NCBI GenBank assembly: GCA_045539925.1
Contig: JAZQGH010000140.1
Location: 1-38,857 of the forward strand
Direction: 5' to 3'
Length of the DNA stretch: 38,857 nt
DNA from: SFWF01 sp045539925
GTDB lineage: Bacteria > Bacillota > Clostridia > Oscillospirales > Acutalibacteraceae
Shown here one piece after another: positions 17,296 to 25,100 of this stretch. The translations under genes were made by a program, and so were the position numbers. Each line of letters begins with the position of its first letter. Positions within the stretch are counted from its first letter, which is position 1. Under the pieces are notes generated by a model. It did not search any database, was not told the DNA's origin, and worked only from the letters and a program-made list of their open reading frames with translations.

Positions 17296-19134
17296 ATGAG
17301 TCTGCAAGGCAATTCGCAGGAAACTAAAAAAGCCAAGAATAAATATATAAGTATAGGCGTATTAGCTTTTACCGTAGTTGCCGCAGCACTCATTCTTGGA
17401 TTTCTGCTTTTTAAAATAGATTCGGTAAAAAATGCATTCTCTTCATTTATTGCAATTCTTCAGCCGATAATTGTAGGATTTGTTGTTGCCTATCTCGTTA
17501 ATCCGATAATGAAATTTCTCGACAAATACTTTGTGCTTTTTTTCAGAGATGTTTGCAGATTCAAAAGTAAGGGCACAAAGATAGCCAGAGTATTTTCGGT
17601 AATAATTTCATTGCTCATATTTATGGCGGCAATTACAGCCCTTGTGTATCTTGTAGTACCGCAGGTCATAAACAGTGTTATCTCGCTGGTTAACACCCTG
17701 CCCGACAAAATAGATGCGCTGATAGTGTCTGTTACCGAGTTTTTTGAGAAAAATCCGCAGTTTTCAGGAATTATGACAACCGTTCTGGATTATGAAAAAG
17801 AATGGCTCGAAAACGATCTTATGAACTGGGCAACCACCTATGCAGGAAAACTTGCATCGGGTGTGGTTAAAACAGCGAGCTTTTTGTGGGATTTGGTCAT
17901 CGGCTTTATTGTGGCTGTATATGTCCTTTTCAGCAAAGAATCCTTCAAGGCGCAGATAAAAAAGGCGGTATACGCCTTTGCGGGCAAGAAAAAGGCTGAC
18001 CGTACTGTAGAAATCATTCGAAAAAGCAACGAGGTGTTCAGTGGTTTTATAATCGGTAAGCTTATAGATTCGCTTATTATCGGTATCATCTGTTTTATCG
18101 GCGTAACTTTGCTTAAAATGCCCTTTGCAGTGCTGGTTTCGGTAGTTGTGGGCGTTACAAACATCATACCCGTTTTCGGTCCGTATATCGGTGCCGTTCC
18201 CTGTATATTCATCATCACTATAGTGGACCCCTTAAAGGGACTTTATTTCCTTATTTTTATAATTCTGCTTCAAACCTTCGACGGAAACATTCTCGGCCCC
18301 AAAATTCTTGGCGATTCGACGGGACTACCGCCATTCTGGGTAGTTTTTTCCATTGTGTTAGGCGGAGGCCTCTTTGGGGTCGCAGGAATGGTAATCGGTG
18401 TACCTCTTTTTGCGGTAATCTATTATCTTCTTAACGAAACCGTAAGATACAGACTGAGCAAAAGCGGACTACCTGTTGAGACAGAAGACTATATAGAAGA
18501 AACCATTGAATATATTGCACCAATTGAGGATGAAAAAACGCAGGAAGAAGGGGAAGATACAGTGAAAAAAAAGGAATTGCTTATAAAACTTGATGAGCTT
18601 GTAGACTCTATGAACACACTGCAGCGACAGCTTGCTGCAGTTCGTCAGGAAAATGAAGAACTTAAAACTGAACTGAAAATGCTTAAAACACAGCCTCAGA
18701 TAAAAGAAGACAAGCCCGCAGAAGAAAAGGTATCTGACAAAAAAACTTCCCAAGGCTTTACGGTGGTAGATTTTGATGCGGTAGAAACCGAGACAACTGA
18801 ACCCAATTCCCCCAAAACAGAAAACGGTGTTGTAGCCGAGGATATAGTAGTTACAGAAACCGAAATAAACTTAAGTGATGCTATGGAATACAGCGCCGTA
18901 GCTATCGGTAAGGTGGTACAGGAGTCGATAAAGTATACTGCTATGATTTCTGCCTGTGAAGCAGACAACAAAAAAGAACTTTTAAGCCTTATAATGGGCA
19001 AAGGCGAGGTAGCAAAAGCAGATATCTTTGCTATTGCTGAGGGCGAAAGTGATTATAATACAAAGTGCGGACTCATTGACAGTGTTGTAAATGATACGGT
19101 TGATTATTTCAAGAGTGTTGTCGGTCAGATATAA
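17296..19134 (+). CDS. AI-2E family (PerM-like) membrane protein with long C-terminal extension
   Basis: A 612-residue protein. Residues about 20-385 form the AI-2E/PerM domain with about eight membrane helices, including the conserved GNILGPKILGDSTGLPPFWV signature. Family members are typically about 350-400 residues. Here another roughly 225 residues follow: an acidic linker, a coiled coil (about 425-470), a Glu/Thr/Val-rich stretch and a final helical segment (about 520-610). The extension is probably cytoplasmic and is unlike anything I recognise. The family name reflects one autoinducer exporter; other members are Na+/H+ antiporters or unknown, so substrate is open. ATG follows AGGAAGTG, 4 nt after the VanZ gene. 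Confidence 0.85.
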   Translation: MSLQGNSQETKKAKNKYISIGVLAFTVVAAALILGFLLFKIDSVKNAFSSFIAILQPIIVGFVVAYLVNPIMKFLDKYFVLFFRDVCRFKSKGTKIARVFSVIISLLIFMAAITALVYLVVPQVINSVISLVNTLPDKIDALIVSVTEFFEKNPQFSGIMTTVLDYEKEWLENDLMNWATTYAGKLASGVVKTASFLWDLVIGFIVAVYVLFSKESFKAQIKKAVYAFAGKKKADRTVEIIRKSNEVFSGFIIGKLIDSLIIGIICFIGVTLLKMPFAVLVSVVVGVTNIIPVFGPYIGAVPCIFIITIVDPLKGLYFLIFIILLQTFDGNILGPKILGDSTGLPPFWVVFSIVLGGGLFGVAGMVIGVPLFAVIYYLLNETVRYRLSKSGLPVETEDYIEETIEYIAPIEDEKTQEEGEDTVKKKELLIKLDELVDSMNTLQRQLAAVRQENEELKTELKMLKTQPQIKEDKPAEEKVSDKKTSQGFTVVDFDAVETETTEPNSPKTENGVVAEDIVVTETEINLSDAMEYSAVAIGKVVQESIKYTAMISACEADNKKELLSLIMGKGEVAKADIFAIAEGESDYNTKCGLIDSVVNDTVDYFKSVVGQI

Positions 19135-19150
19135 AAGGGGAATATAACAG

Positions 19151-19435
19151 ATGGATAAAATGCGTAATGTATCAGAAGAATGCTTTTACTTAGCGGCGGC
19201 AGATCTTGAAACCGAGGCAGAGGCAAAAAGCTTTTTTAACGCTCTTTGCACAGAGAAGGAGATTCAGCTTATATCACAGCGACTTTATGTGGCTAAGCTT
19301 CTGTCTGAAAATAAGGTGTATAGCGATATTGTGGAGGCAACAGGGGCTTCAAGTGCTACAATAAGCCGCGTTAAACGTGCTGTGGCGTCAGATAGAGAAT
19401 ATTTCGACAAGCTTCTTAAAAAACTTAATGGGTAA
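19151..19435 (+). CDS. YerC/YecD TrpR-related regulator
   Basis: A 94-residue protein matching the YerC/YecD family of TrpR-like DNA-binding proteins: an N-terminal helix pair (LAAADLETEAEAKSFFNALC), the conserved TEKEIQLISQRLYVAKLL segment, and a helix-turn-helix (YSDIVEATGASSATISRVKRA). Regulated genes are unknown. It overlaps the following methyltransferase start by 8 nt, so the two are probably cotranscribed and coupled. Confidence 0.9.
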   Translation: MDKMRNVSEECFYLAAADLETEAEAKSFFNALCTEKEIQLISQRLYVAKLLSENKVYSDIVEATGASSATISRVKRAVASDREYFDKLLKKLNG

Positions 19436-20180
19436 TTATAATAATTTTTCACACTTTTACGACATCTTAACTTTTGATGTGGATTACACCGCAAGGGCGA
19501 GTTATATTATGAAAATATTTGAAGAGATGGATAAAAAACCGTCTCTTCTGCTCGATTTTGCGTGCGGTACGGGCAATTTTTCGGTTCAGTTTGCAAAAAT
19601 GGGAATTGATGTTATCGGTGTGGACCCATCAGACGGTATGCTTTGCGAGGCACAGTATAAAAATGCGAAGCTAAAAAGCAATAAGGTTATGTATCTGTGT
19701 CAAAATGGAGAAACACTCGACCTTTACGGCACTGTAGACGGTGCTGTCAGCTGTCTGGATAGTCTTAATCACATAACAGATAAGGAAACACTGCAAAAAA
19801 CACTTTCAAATATTTCGCTTTTTTTAGAGTCTGAAAGACTCTTTATTTTTGATATGAATACTGTTTACAAGCATAGAGAGATACTGGGAAATAACGAGTT
19901 TGTTTTCCGTAAAAAGGGTGTTGAGTGTGCTTGGAAAAACCGTTTGCTCAGTGACGGCGTAACGGTAGAAATAAACCTCGACTTTACTTATAAGACAGGC
20001 TTTATAAAAAAACAAACGGTTACCGAAAGCTTTTGCGAAAGGGCTTATGCCGAAACTGAAATTAAAACACTGCTTGAAAACGCAGGCTTTAAGCTTGAAG
20101 CGGTCTATGGTGAAAATACATTTTCACCCCCAAAAGAAGATTCACAGCGTAATATATATGTAGCAAGAAAGGTAAAATAA
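19428..20180 (+). CDS. Class I SAM-dependent methyltransferase
   Basis: A 250-residue protein with SAM-binding motif I LLDFACGTGNFS (about residues 43-54), an acidic end of strand 2 (GVDPSDGML) and a motif IV-like region (GAVSCLDSLNHI). The N-terminus YNNFSHFYDILTFDVDY is typical of a common Firmicutes methyltransferase group with no assigned substrate. ATG 19428 lies within the end of yerC. A longer frame begins at 19377, but the family starts at this Y-x-x-F-x-x-x-Y-D segment. Followed immediately by hslO (TAATG overlap). Confidence 0.85.
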   Translation: MGNYNNFSHFYDILTFDVDYTARASYIMKIFEEMDKKPSLLLDFACGTGNFSVQFAKMGIDVIGVDPSDGMLCEAQYKNAKLKSNKVMYLCQNGETLDLYGTVDGAVSCLDSLNHITDKETLQKTLSNISLFLESERLFIFDMNTVYKHREILGNNEFVFRKKGVECAWKNRLLSDGVTVEINLDFTYKTGFIKKQTVTESFCERAYAETEIKTLLENAGFKLEAVYGENTFSPPKEDSQRNIYVARKVK

Positions 20181-21046
20181 TGGGAAAACTTATTAGATGC
20201 ATAACTTCTGACGGAGAGGTAATGGCTACCGCCGTAGATACTACCGATATAGTAAACAGAGCCGAGCAGATTCACGGTACATCTGCCGTAGTTACTGCTG
20301 CTTTGGGCAGACTGCTTACCGCAGGCTCTATGATGGGCAATATGCTCAAAGGCAAGGACGATTCTATAACTCTGCGTGTAAACGGGGACGGACCTACAGG
20401 GGCTGTTATTGTCGTGTCGGATTTTAACGGTGATGTGCGTGGTTATGTTCAGAACCCTGTTGTAGAGCTTCCTCTTAATGCAAAAGGCAAACTTGACGTA
20501 GGCGGTGCTGTAGGTAAAAACGGACTTTTATATGTTCTTAAAGACTTAGGACTTAAAGAACCCTTCTCGGGCTCTGTACCCCTTGTTTCGGGTGAGATAG
20601 CAGAGGATATAACATCATATTATGCCCTTAGTGAACAGATACCCACAGTTTGCGCACTAGGTGTTCTCGTTAACCCCGATTTAAGTGTAAAGGCCGCAGG
20701 AGGCTATATAATTCAGCTTCTGCCTGCTGCTAGTGATGCTACTATTGATAAACTCGAAAAAAGCATTACCGAGCTTAAGTCTGTAACCGCTATGCTCGAT
20801 TCGGGAATTACCCCCGAGGATATTATCCGCAAAGCTTTAAAAGATTTTGAGGTAGAAGTTCTTTATACACAGGATATCGAATATAAATGTGATTGTAGCA
20901 AAGATAGAGTTTCTAAGGCGCTTATCAGTCTTGGCAGGGAAGAACTGACCCAAATGGCGGAGGAAATGCCAATAGTTGAGGTCAACTGTCACTTCTGTGA
21001 TAAGGTGTATAAATTCACTTCTGAAGAGGTAAAAAAACTCATTTAA
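20180..21046 (+). CDS. hslO: Hsp33 redox-regulated chaperone
   Basis: A 288-residue protein with the Hsp33 fold and the C-terminal zinc switch C237-x-C239 and C270-x2-C273. Under reducing conditions the four cysteines hold zinc; oxidation (for example hypochlorite) releases it and activates the holdase. Conserved segments include RVNGDGPTGAVIVVSD and GGYIIQLLPAASD. The length matches the family. It starts on the methyltransferase stop (TAATG). For an anaerobe a redox chaperone fits with the flavodiiron protein found later in the window. Confidence 0.95.
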   Translation: MGKLIRCITSDGEVMATAVDTTDIVNRAEQIHGTSAVVTAALGRLLTAGSMMGNMLKGKDDSITLRVNGDGPTGAVIVVSDFNGDVRGYVQNPVVELPLNAKGKLDVGGAVGKNGLLYVLKDLGLKEPFSGSVPLVSGEIAEDITSYYALSEQIPTVCALGVLVNPDLSVKAAGGYIIQLLPAASDATIDKLEKSITELKSVTAMLDSGITPEDIIRKALKDFEVEVLYTQDIEYKCDCSKDRVSKALISLGREELTQMAEEMPIVEVNCHFCDKVYKFTSEEVKKLI

Positions 21047-21075
21047 AAATTTTAAAAAAAATTTAAAAAAAGTTG

Positions 21076-21107
21076 TTGACAAACAAAACTCGTTGTGGTA
21101 TTATAAT
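21076..21107 (+). promoter_or_regulatory. Promoter of the tRNA cluster
   Basis: TTGACA at 21076-21081 with TATTAT at 21099-21104 (17-nt spacer), overlapping a TATAAT at 21102-21107 (20-nt spacer). The first tRNA begins about 45 nt downstream. Confidence 0.75.
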
Positions 21108-21150
21108 ACCTGCCGCTGGAAATCACAAGTTATTGACGCGAGCAAAAAAT

Positions 21151-21226
21151 GGGGGTATAGCTCAGCTGGAAGAGCATCTGCCTTACAAGCAGAGGGTCAC
21201 AGGTTCGAGCCCTGTTGTCCCCACCA
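21151..21226 (+). tRNA. tRNA-Val (TAC)
   Basis: A 76-nt cloverleaf: acceptor GGGGGTA with TGTCCCC, D-stem GCTC/GAGC, anticodon stem TCTGC/GCAGA with loop CTTACAA, T-loop TTCGAGC. CCA is encoded. Confidence 0.96.
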
Positions 21227-21229
21227 TTT

Positions 21230-21306
21230 GGCCTGGTAGTTCAGCTGGTTAGAACGCTAGCCTGTCACGCTAGAGGTCGTGGGTTCGAGCCCCATCCAGG
21301 TCGCCA
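21230..21306 (+). tRNA. tRNA-Asp (GTC)
   Basis: A 77-nt cloverleaf: acceptor GGCCTGG with CCAGGTC, anticodon stem CTAGC/GCTAG with loop CTGTCAC, T-loop TTCGAGC, discriminator G73, encoded CCA. Confidence 0.96.
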
Positions 21307-21311
21307 TTTTT

Positions 21312-21387
<76 letters not shown>

Positions 21388-21391
21388 TTTT

Positions 21392-21467
21392 GCGGATTTA
21401 GCTCATCTGGTAGAGCGCCACCTTGCCAAGGTGGAGGTAGCGAGTTCGAGCCTCGTAATCCGCTCCA
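21392..21467 (+). tRNA. tRNA-Gly (GCC)
   Basis: A 76-nt cloverleaf: acceptor GCGGATT with AATCCGC, anticodon stem CCACC/GGTGG with loop TTGCCAA, T-loop TTCGAGC, discriminator T73, encoded CCA. Confidence 0.96.
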
Positions 21468-21469
21468 AA

Positions 21470-21500
21470 AGGACGCTTAAAGATCCTTTAAGCGTCCTTT
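21470..21500 (+). terminator. Terminator after tRNA-Gly
   Basis: GGACGCTTAAA (21471-21481) pairs perfectly with TTTAAGCGTCC (21487-21497), followed by TTT. It separates the first four tRNAs from tRNA-Cys. Confidence 0.8.
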
Positions 21501-21518
21501 ATTCAACTAAACATATAA

Positions 21519-21593
<75 letters not shown>

Positions 21594-21596
21594 GAT

Positions 21597-21650
21597 GAAT
21601 GACACCCCGAATCTGAACCATTACAGTTCGATTGAGGTGTCATTCTTCTT
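21597..21650 (+). terminator. Long hairpin/terminator after tRNA-Cys
   Basis: GAATGACACC (21597-21606) pairs with GGTGTCATTC (21636-21645), and the interior adds AATC/GATT and GAAC/GTTC around loop CATTACA. A short T-rich run follows. The interior 19-mer recurs at 21765-21783 beside the transposase gene. Confidence 0.65.
21615..21633 (+). repeat. 19-bp imperfect repeat, copy 1
   Basis: GAACCATTACAGTTCGATT, matching copy 2 (21765-21783, GAACCATAGCAGTTCGATT) at 17 of 19 positions. Each contains the inverted pair GAAC/GTTC. Confidence 0.7.
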
Positions 21651-21663
21651 TTATACACCCAGT

Positions 21664-21695
21664 AGGGAACGGCTTTTCGGGCCGTTCCCTATTTT
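21664..21695 (+). terminator. Hairpin with T-rich tail near the left end of the IS
   Basis: AGGGAACGGC (21664-21673) pairs perfectly with GCCGTTCCCT (21681-21690), followed by ATTTT. It could be a terminator; its 3' arm is also the left copy of the inverted repeat flanking the transposase gene. Confidence 0.6.
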
Positions 21696-21764
21696 ACATC
21701 TAATCGAACTCAAAATACAAAAAGTCCGAAAATTTGTGAGAGATACTTAAATTTACTCTAAAAC

Positions 21765-21783
21765 GAACCATAGCAGTTCGATT
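21765..21783 (+). repeat. 19-bp imperfect repeat, copy 2
   Basis: GAACCATAGCAGTTCGATT, overlapping the transposase stop codon; partner of copy 1 in the tRNA-Cys trailing hairpin. Confidence 0.7.
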
Positions 21784-22933
21784 AAAATGGAAGGTCATCT
21801 GTTTCTGAATTATGGCGTTTAAAATATGCTTCTTCAACTGCATTAGGGGGTCTATATCGGTTGATTTTATGAGGTCGTTTAGCGTTATAGAATTCTATGT
21901 ATTTTTGGACACTTTCTCGGAAGTCTCTTTCTGATCGGTAATTGTTTCGATATAATTCTTCGGCCTTCAATGTTTTGAAGAATGCTTCCATAACGGAATT
22001 GTCATAAGGCATTGCTGTTCTTGATAGGGATTGCGTGATGCCCATTGTTTTGCAGAAATCGACAAAGGTGCGTGCGGTATAGTTGGAGCCACGGTCACTA
22101 TGAAGAATTAGGTCATCTTTTGGCATACGTTCATTGTACGCTTTTCTAAGTGTTGCTTTTGTCAGCCTGGTGCTATTGCTTGTCGAAATTCCATAAGCTA
22201 TAACCTTTCTTGCAAAAAGATCAATAATTACACAGATATAATACTTGTCATCTTTAAAAGAAAAGTAGGTCACATCACTTACCCATACCTCGTTTGGCGA
22301 TGAGACAACAAATTGCTGCGATAAGATATTTTCCTTTCGCTGCTTTGTGGATTCATAAATTGTCTTTGCACCGCCACGGACGCTGAACCACCCATTTTCG
22401 TGCATAATGGAGGCGACTGTTTTTTCACCCACACTATATCCGCGACTTTTGAGTATGGTCATAATTTTGCGAGCACCGAGGACCTGATTTGTCTCATGAA
22501 AGATTTGCTCGATGATCGGTGTCAGCTCTTTCCTCTTACGCATATATGAGGTGTTCTCGTTAGCATTTCTGAGTATGTGATTGTAGTAACTACCTTTTGC
22601 TACTCTTAGTGCTTGGCATAGCAGATTGACGGAATAGTGATCGGACAAATCTTTGATGACTTGGTAACGTTCGTGTAAAGGGGCACTGACAGCACAAGGG
22701 GAGAGTTGCAGAATCTCTACCGTTTTCTCTAAGGTTTCACAGCGTTGTTTTAGAATTCGATAGTCTGTCATATTTAACGCCTTGTTTTTCTTCTTTTTTC
22801 CACCGGATTTACTCCAGGCATAAAGTGTGCTTTTGGCGATGCCAGTATCTACTGAAATGCTTGCGATTGGTTTGCCAGCGAAAATCCGAGACAGAACCTC
22901 ATTTTTCTGTTCTTCAGTATAGGTTTTCTTCAT
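21782..22933 (-). CDS. IS3-family transposase, single uninterrupted frame
   Basis: A 383-residue transposase. The N-terminal part (about 1-80) is an OrfA-like helix-turn-helix (EVLSRIFAGKPIASISVDTG) with a coiled segment; the rest is OrfB with HTH_21 and an rve integrase core. The DDE triad is visible: D in WVSDVTYF, D in LHSDRGSNYT and E in NSVMEAFFKTLKAEE. Classical IS3 elements need a -1 frameshift to join OrfA and OrfB; here both are in one frame. ATG 22933 is chosen because CAGGAGATG sits just upstream; an 18-codon longer frame has no support. It looks intact and possibly active. It separates the tRNA cluster from the two-component system. Confidence 0.9.
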   Translation of the reverse strand: MKKTYTEEQKNEVLSRIFAGKPIASISVDTGIAKSTLYAWSKSGGKKKKNKALNMTDYRILKQRCETLEKTVEILQLSPCAVSAPLHERYQVIKDLSDHYSVNLLCQALRVAKGSYYNHILRNANENTSYMRKRKELTPIIEQIFHETNQVLGARKIMTILKSRGYSVGEKTVASIMHENGWFSVRGGAKTIYESTKQRKENILSQQFVVSSPNEVWVSDVTYFSFKDDKYYICVIIDLFARKVIAYGISTSNSTRLTKATLRKAYNERMPKDDLILHSDRGSNYTARTFVDFCKTMGITQSLSRTAMPYDNSVMEAFFKTLKAEELYRNNYRSERDFRESVQKYIEFYNAKRPHKINRYRPPNAVEEAYFKRHNSETDDLPF

Positions 22934-23022
22934 TATGATCATCTCCTGAAATGTTATATTTGGAAATCGCTTTATATCGTACAGCATTTTTAGAAAATAG
23001 GGAATGGTATGTGTTATGTATA

Positions 23023-23050
23023 GCGGCAGGGAGAGATCCTTGCTGCCTTT
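23023..23050 (+). terminator. Hairpin upstream of the two-component system
   Basis: GCGGCAGGGA (23023-23032) pairs with TCCTTGCTGC (23037-23046), with two G-T pairs, then CTTTT. It shares GCGGCAGGGAGA with the terminator at 28412, after the last gene of the module. Confidence 0.6.
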
Positions 23051-23090
23051 TCAATTTCTTCAATCATTTTTCAATCTTTTATGGTATAAT
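23050..23090 (+). promoter_or_regulatory. Promoter with TTCAATC direct repeats (response regulator promoter)
   Basis: Extended -10 TGGTATAAT ends at 23090 (TATAAT 23085-23090). Upstream, where a -35 would lie, are TTCAATC at 23059-23065 and 23070-23076 (11-bp period) and a variant TTCAATT at 23050-23056. OmpR-family regulators commonly bind such tandem repeats one helical turn apart, so autoregulation is likely. Confidence 0.72.
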
Positions 23091-23113
23091 GGTGTATAAG
23101 TGGAGGTGTCGAT

Positions 23114-23797
23114 ATGCGACTTTTGCTTGTGGAAGATGAAAAAAGAATGGCGCAGGCGTTATGTGAAATACTGCGTCAGGAAAAATATGAAGTAGATCAT
23201 TACGCTAACGGGCTTGACGGTTTGGCTGCCATTGAGAGCGATATATACGATATTATTATCCTTGATGTTATGCTCCCCGGAATGAATGGATATGAGATTG
23301 CTAAGAAGGCACGACAGAAAGGAATCCGCACACCGATCCTAATGCTGACAGCAAAAGCTGAGCTTGACGATAAAGTTACTGGTCTTGACAGTGGTGCGGA
23401 CGATTACCTCACAAAGCCTTTTATGACTAAGGAACTGCTGGCTCGCCTTCGTGCCCTTGGCAGACGTAACATAAATACAGTAGATGGCACACTCTGTTAC
23501 GGAGACATTTGCCTTGACACAAATACATCCACACTATCCTGTACTACTAATGGACAGGGTGTGCGGCTGAGTGAAAAGGAGTACCGTATCCTTGAATATC
23601 TCATTGCTAATCAGGGACAGATACTTACCCGTGAGCAGCTTGCGGTTAAGATTTGGGGATTTGATAGCGAGGCAGAATATAACAATGTTGAAGTATATAT
23701 GTCCTTTACCCGTAAAAAGCTGAACTTCGTCGGCGCAAAGACGGAGATTAAAGCGGTGCGTGGTATCGGCTACGAATTGAGGTGTGACGATGTTTAA
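23114..23797 (+). CDS. OmpR/PhoB-family response regulator
   Basis: A 227-residue regulator: receiver domain (1-118) with acidic pocket E7/D8, phosphoacceptor D51 (ILDVMLPG), switch Thr in MLTAKA and K101 in LTKPF; winged-helix DNA-binding domain (about 130-225) with the EYRILEYL, TREQL and VRGIGYEL elements. ATG 23114 follows GGAGGTG. It overlaps the kinase gene by 8 nt. The same direct-repeat box found in its own promoter is found before the VTC gene, which suggests it controls that operon. Confidence 0.94.
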   Translation: MRLLLVEDEKRMAQALCEILRQEKYEVDHYANGLDGLAAIESDIYDIIILDVMLPGMNGYEIAKKARQKGIRTPILMLTAKAELDDKVTGLDSGADDYLTKPFMTKELLARLRALGRRNINTVDGTLCYGDICLDTNTSTLSCTTNGQGVRLSEKEYRILEYLIANQGQILTREQLAVKIWGFDSEAEYNNVEVYMSFTRKKLNFVGAKTEIKAVRGIGYELRCDDV

Positions 23798-25022
23798 GAA
23801 ATCAAGGAAAAAGATCGTTGCCGCCATTATGAGTATTTTAACGCTTCTTTGGGTAGGAACACTTTGCGTGATCTATATCTCCAGTTACTTTGAGGTTGCC
23901 ACAACAAATCGACAAATGCTAAAGGAACACGCAGAGCAGTATATGTTGGAAAAGCCTATGGGCGGCGCTTTTGATCCTATGAAGCCTTTCCCCGACAGAG
24001 GCCCCCATTTTGATACAAATCAATTCAAACTATCCACCTTTTACTCGGTTGCAATCTCCTATGATAACAAAGTAATAGAGATACGAAATGACGATGCCGC
24101 CGTTTATACCGATGCTGAGCTTGAAAGCGCAGCAAGACAGGTACTTAAAAAATCCGATGTAAACGGCGTAATAGATAATTTGGTATACTATAGGATGGAC
24201 AAGGGCGGATACATGCTTGTTTCCTTTATGGACAATACCATTATCCGTGAAGATATGAACACGCTGTTCCGATATACGCTTATTTTTGGTGGTGTAGCCA
24301 TCATTGCGCTATATTTCCTTGCGGTATATTTGGCGAAAAAGATCGTAACGCCCATTGAAGAAAGTTATCAAAAGCAAAAGCAATTTATTTCGGATGCAGG
24401 ACACGAATTGAACACGCCTGTATCGGTGGTTAGCGCCAATGCTGAGCTATTATCCCGTGAGATTGGCGATAATCAGTGGCTTGCCAACATCCAATATGAA
24501 AATGAAAGAATGGGGGAATTGGTTGGACAACTCTTGGAGCTTGCTCGTACAGAGAACGTAAAGCCGCAGATGGAGTATCTTGATTTAAGCCGCTTGGTTG
24601 CCGGTGGTGTATTGCCATTTGAGAGCGTTGCTTTTGAGAACGGACTAACGCTTAATTCGCAGATAACAGACGGCATTATTACCTTGGGAAATAGCACACA
24701 GCTCAGTCAGCTCGTATCCATTCTCGTTGACAACGCTATAAGGCACTCTCAGAACGGAAAAGAGGTATTTATTAGCCTTACTCACACCCGAAGCAATGCT
24801 GTTTTCACAGTTATCAATGACGGAGAGCCGATACTGCAGGAACAAATGACACAGTTGTTTGAACGCTTCTACCGTGCAGACGAAGCTCGCAACGGCACGG
24901 ACAAGCATTACGGACTTGGACTTGCGATTGCCAAAGCTATCGTAGAAGCACATCACGGTAAAATAGAAGTATCTTGCTATGATGGAAAGGTATGCTTTAC
25001 CGTGCGACTTCCTAAAATGTAA
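23790..25022 (+). CDS. Sensor histidine kinase
   Basis: About 410 residues. Two membrane helices (about 10-32 and 162-184) bracket an extracytoplasmic sensor of about 130 residues with no motif I recognise. A HAMP-like segment leads to HisKA with the phosphoacceptor His in DAGHELNTPVSV (residue 205), then a HATPase_c domain with N-box (LVDNAIRHS), G1 (VINDGEP), F-box (FERFYRADEAR) and G2 (YGLGLAIAKAI). ATG 23790 is preferred over GTG 23784 because GAGGTG is then 5 bases away. Partner of the overlapping response regulator. Confidence 0.93.
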   Translation: MFKKSRKKIVAAIMSILTLLWVGTLCVIYISSYFEVATTNRQMLKEHAEQYMLEKPMGGAFDPMKPFPDRGPHFDTNQFKLSTFYSVAISYDNKVIEIRNDDAAVYTDAELESAARQVLKKSDVNGVIDNLVYYRMDKGGYMLVSFMDNTIIREDMNTLFRYTLIFGGVAIIALYFLAVYLAKKIVTPIEESYQKQKQFISDAGHELNTPVSVVSANAELLSREIGDNQWLANIQYENERMGELVGQLLELARTENVKPQMEYLDLSRLVAGGVLPFESVAFENGLTLNSQITDGIITLGNSTQLSQLVSILVDNAIRHSQNGKEVFISLTHTRSNAVFTVINDGEPILQEQMTQLFERFYRADEARNGTDKHYGLGLAIAKAIVEAHHGKIEVSCYDGKVCFTVRLPKM

Positions 25023-25035
25023 AAATAAAATAATC

Positions 25036-25068
25036 TTCAATCAAACTTCAATCTTCCTCCTGTACAAT
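25036..25068 (+). promoter_or_regulatory. Promoter with TTCAATC direct repeats (VTC operon)
   Basis: TTCAATC at 25036-25042 and 25047-25053 (11-bp period), then TACAAT -10 at 25063-25068. The arrangement is the same as before the response regulator: the second box ends 8-9 nt before the -10 in both. No conventional -35 is present, so activation by the response regulator is likely. Confidence 0.7.
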
Positions 25069-25100
25069 GATGTCATCAAGGTACAGGAGGATTTGTTTTT

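Larger units (their letters stand above)
21682..23007 (-). mobile_element. IS3-family insertion sequence (limits tentative)
   Basis: One transposase gene flanked by inverted copies of a 14-mer with one mismatch: CCGTTCCCTATTTT at 21682-21695 and AAAATAGGGAATGG at 22994-23007. The implied length of about 1.3 kb fits the family. The ends do not begin with the TG...CA usual for IS3 elements and no target duplication is evident, so the exact limits are uncertain. Confidence 0.55.
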
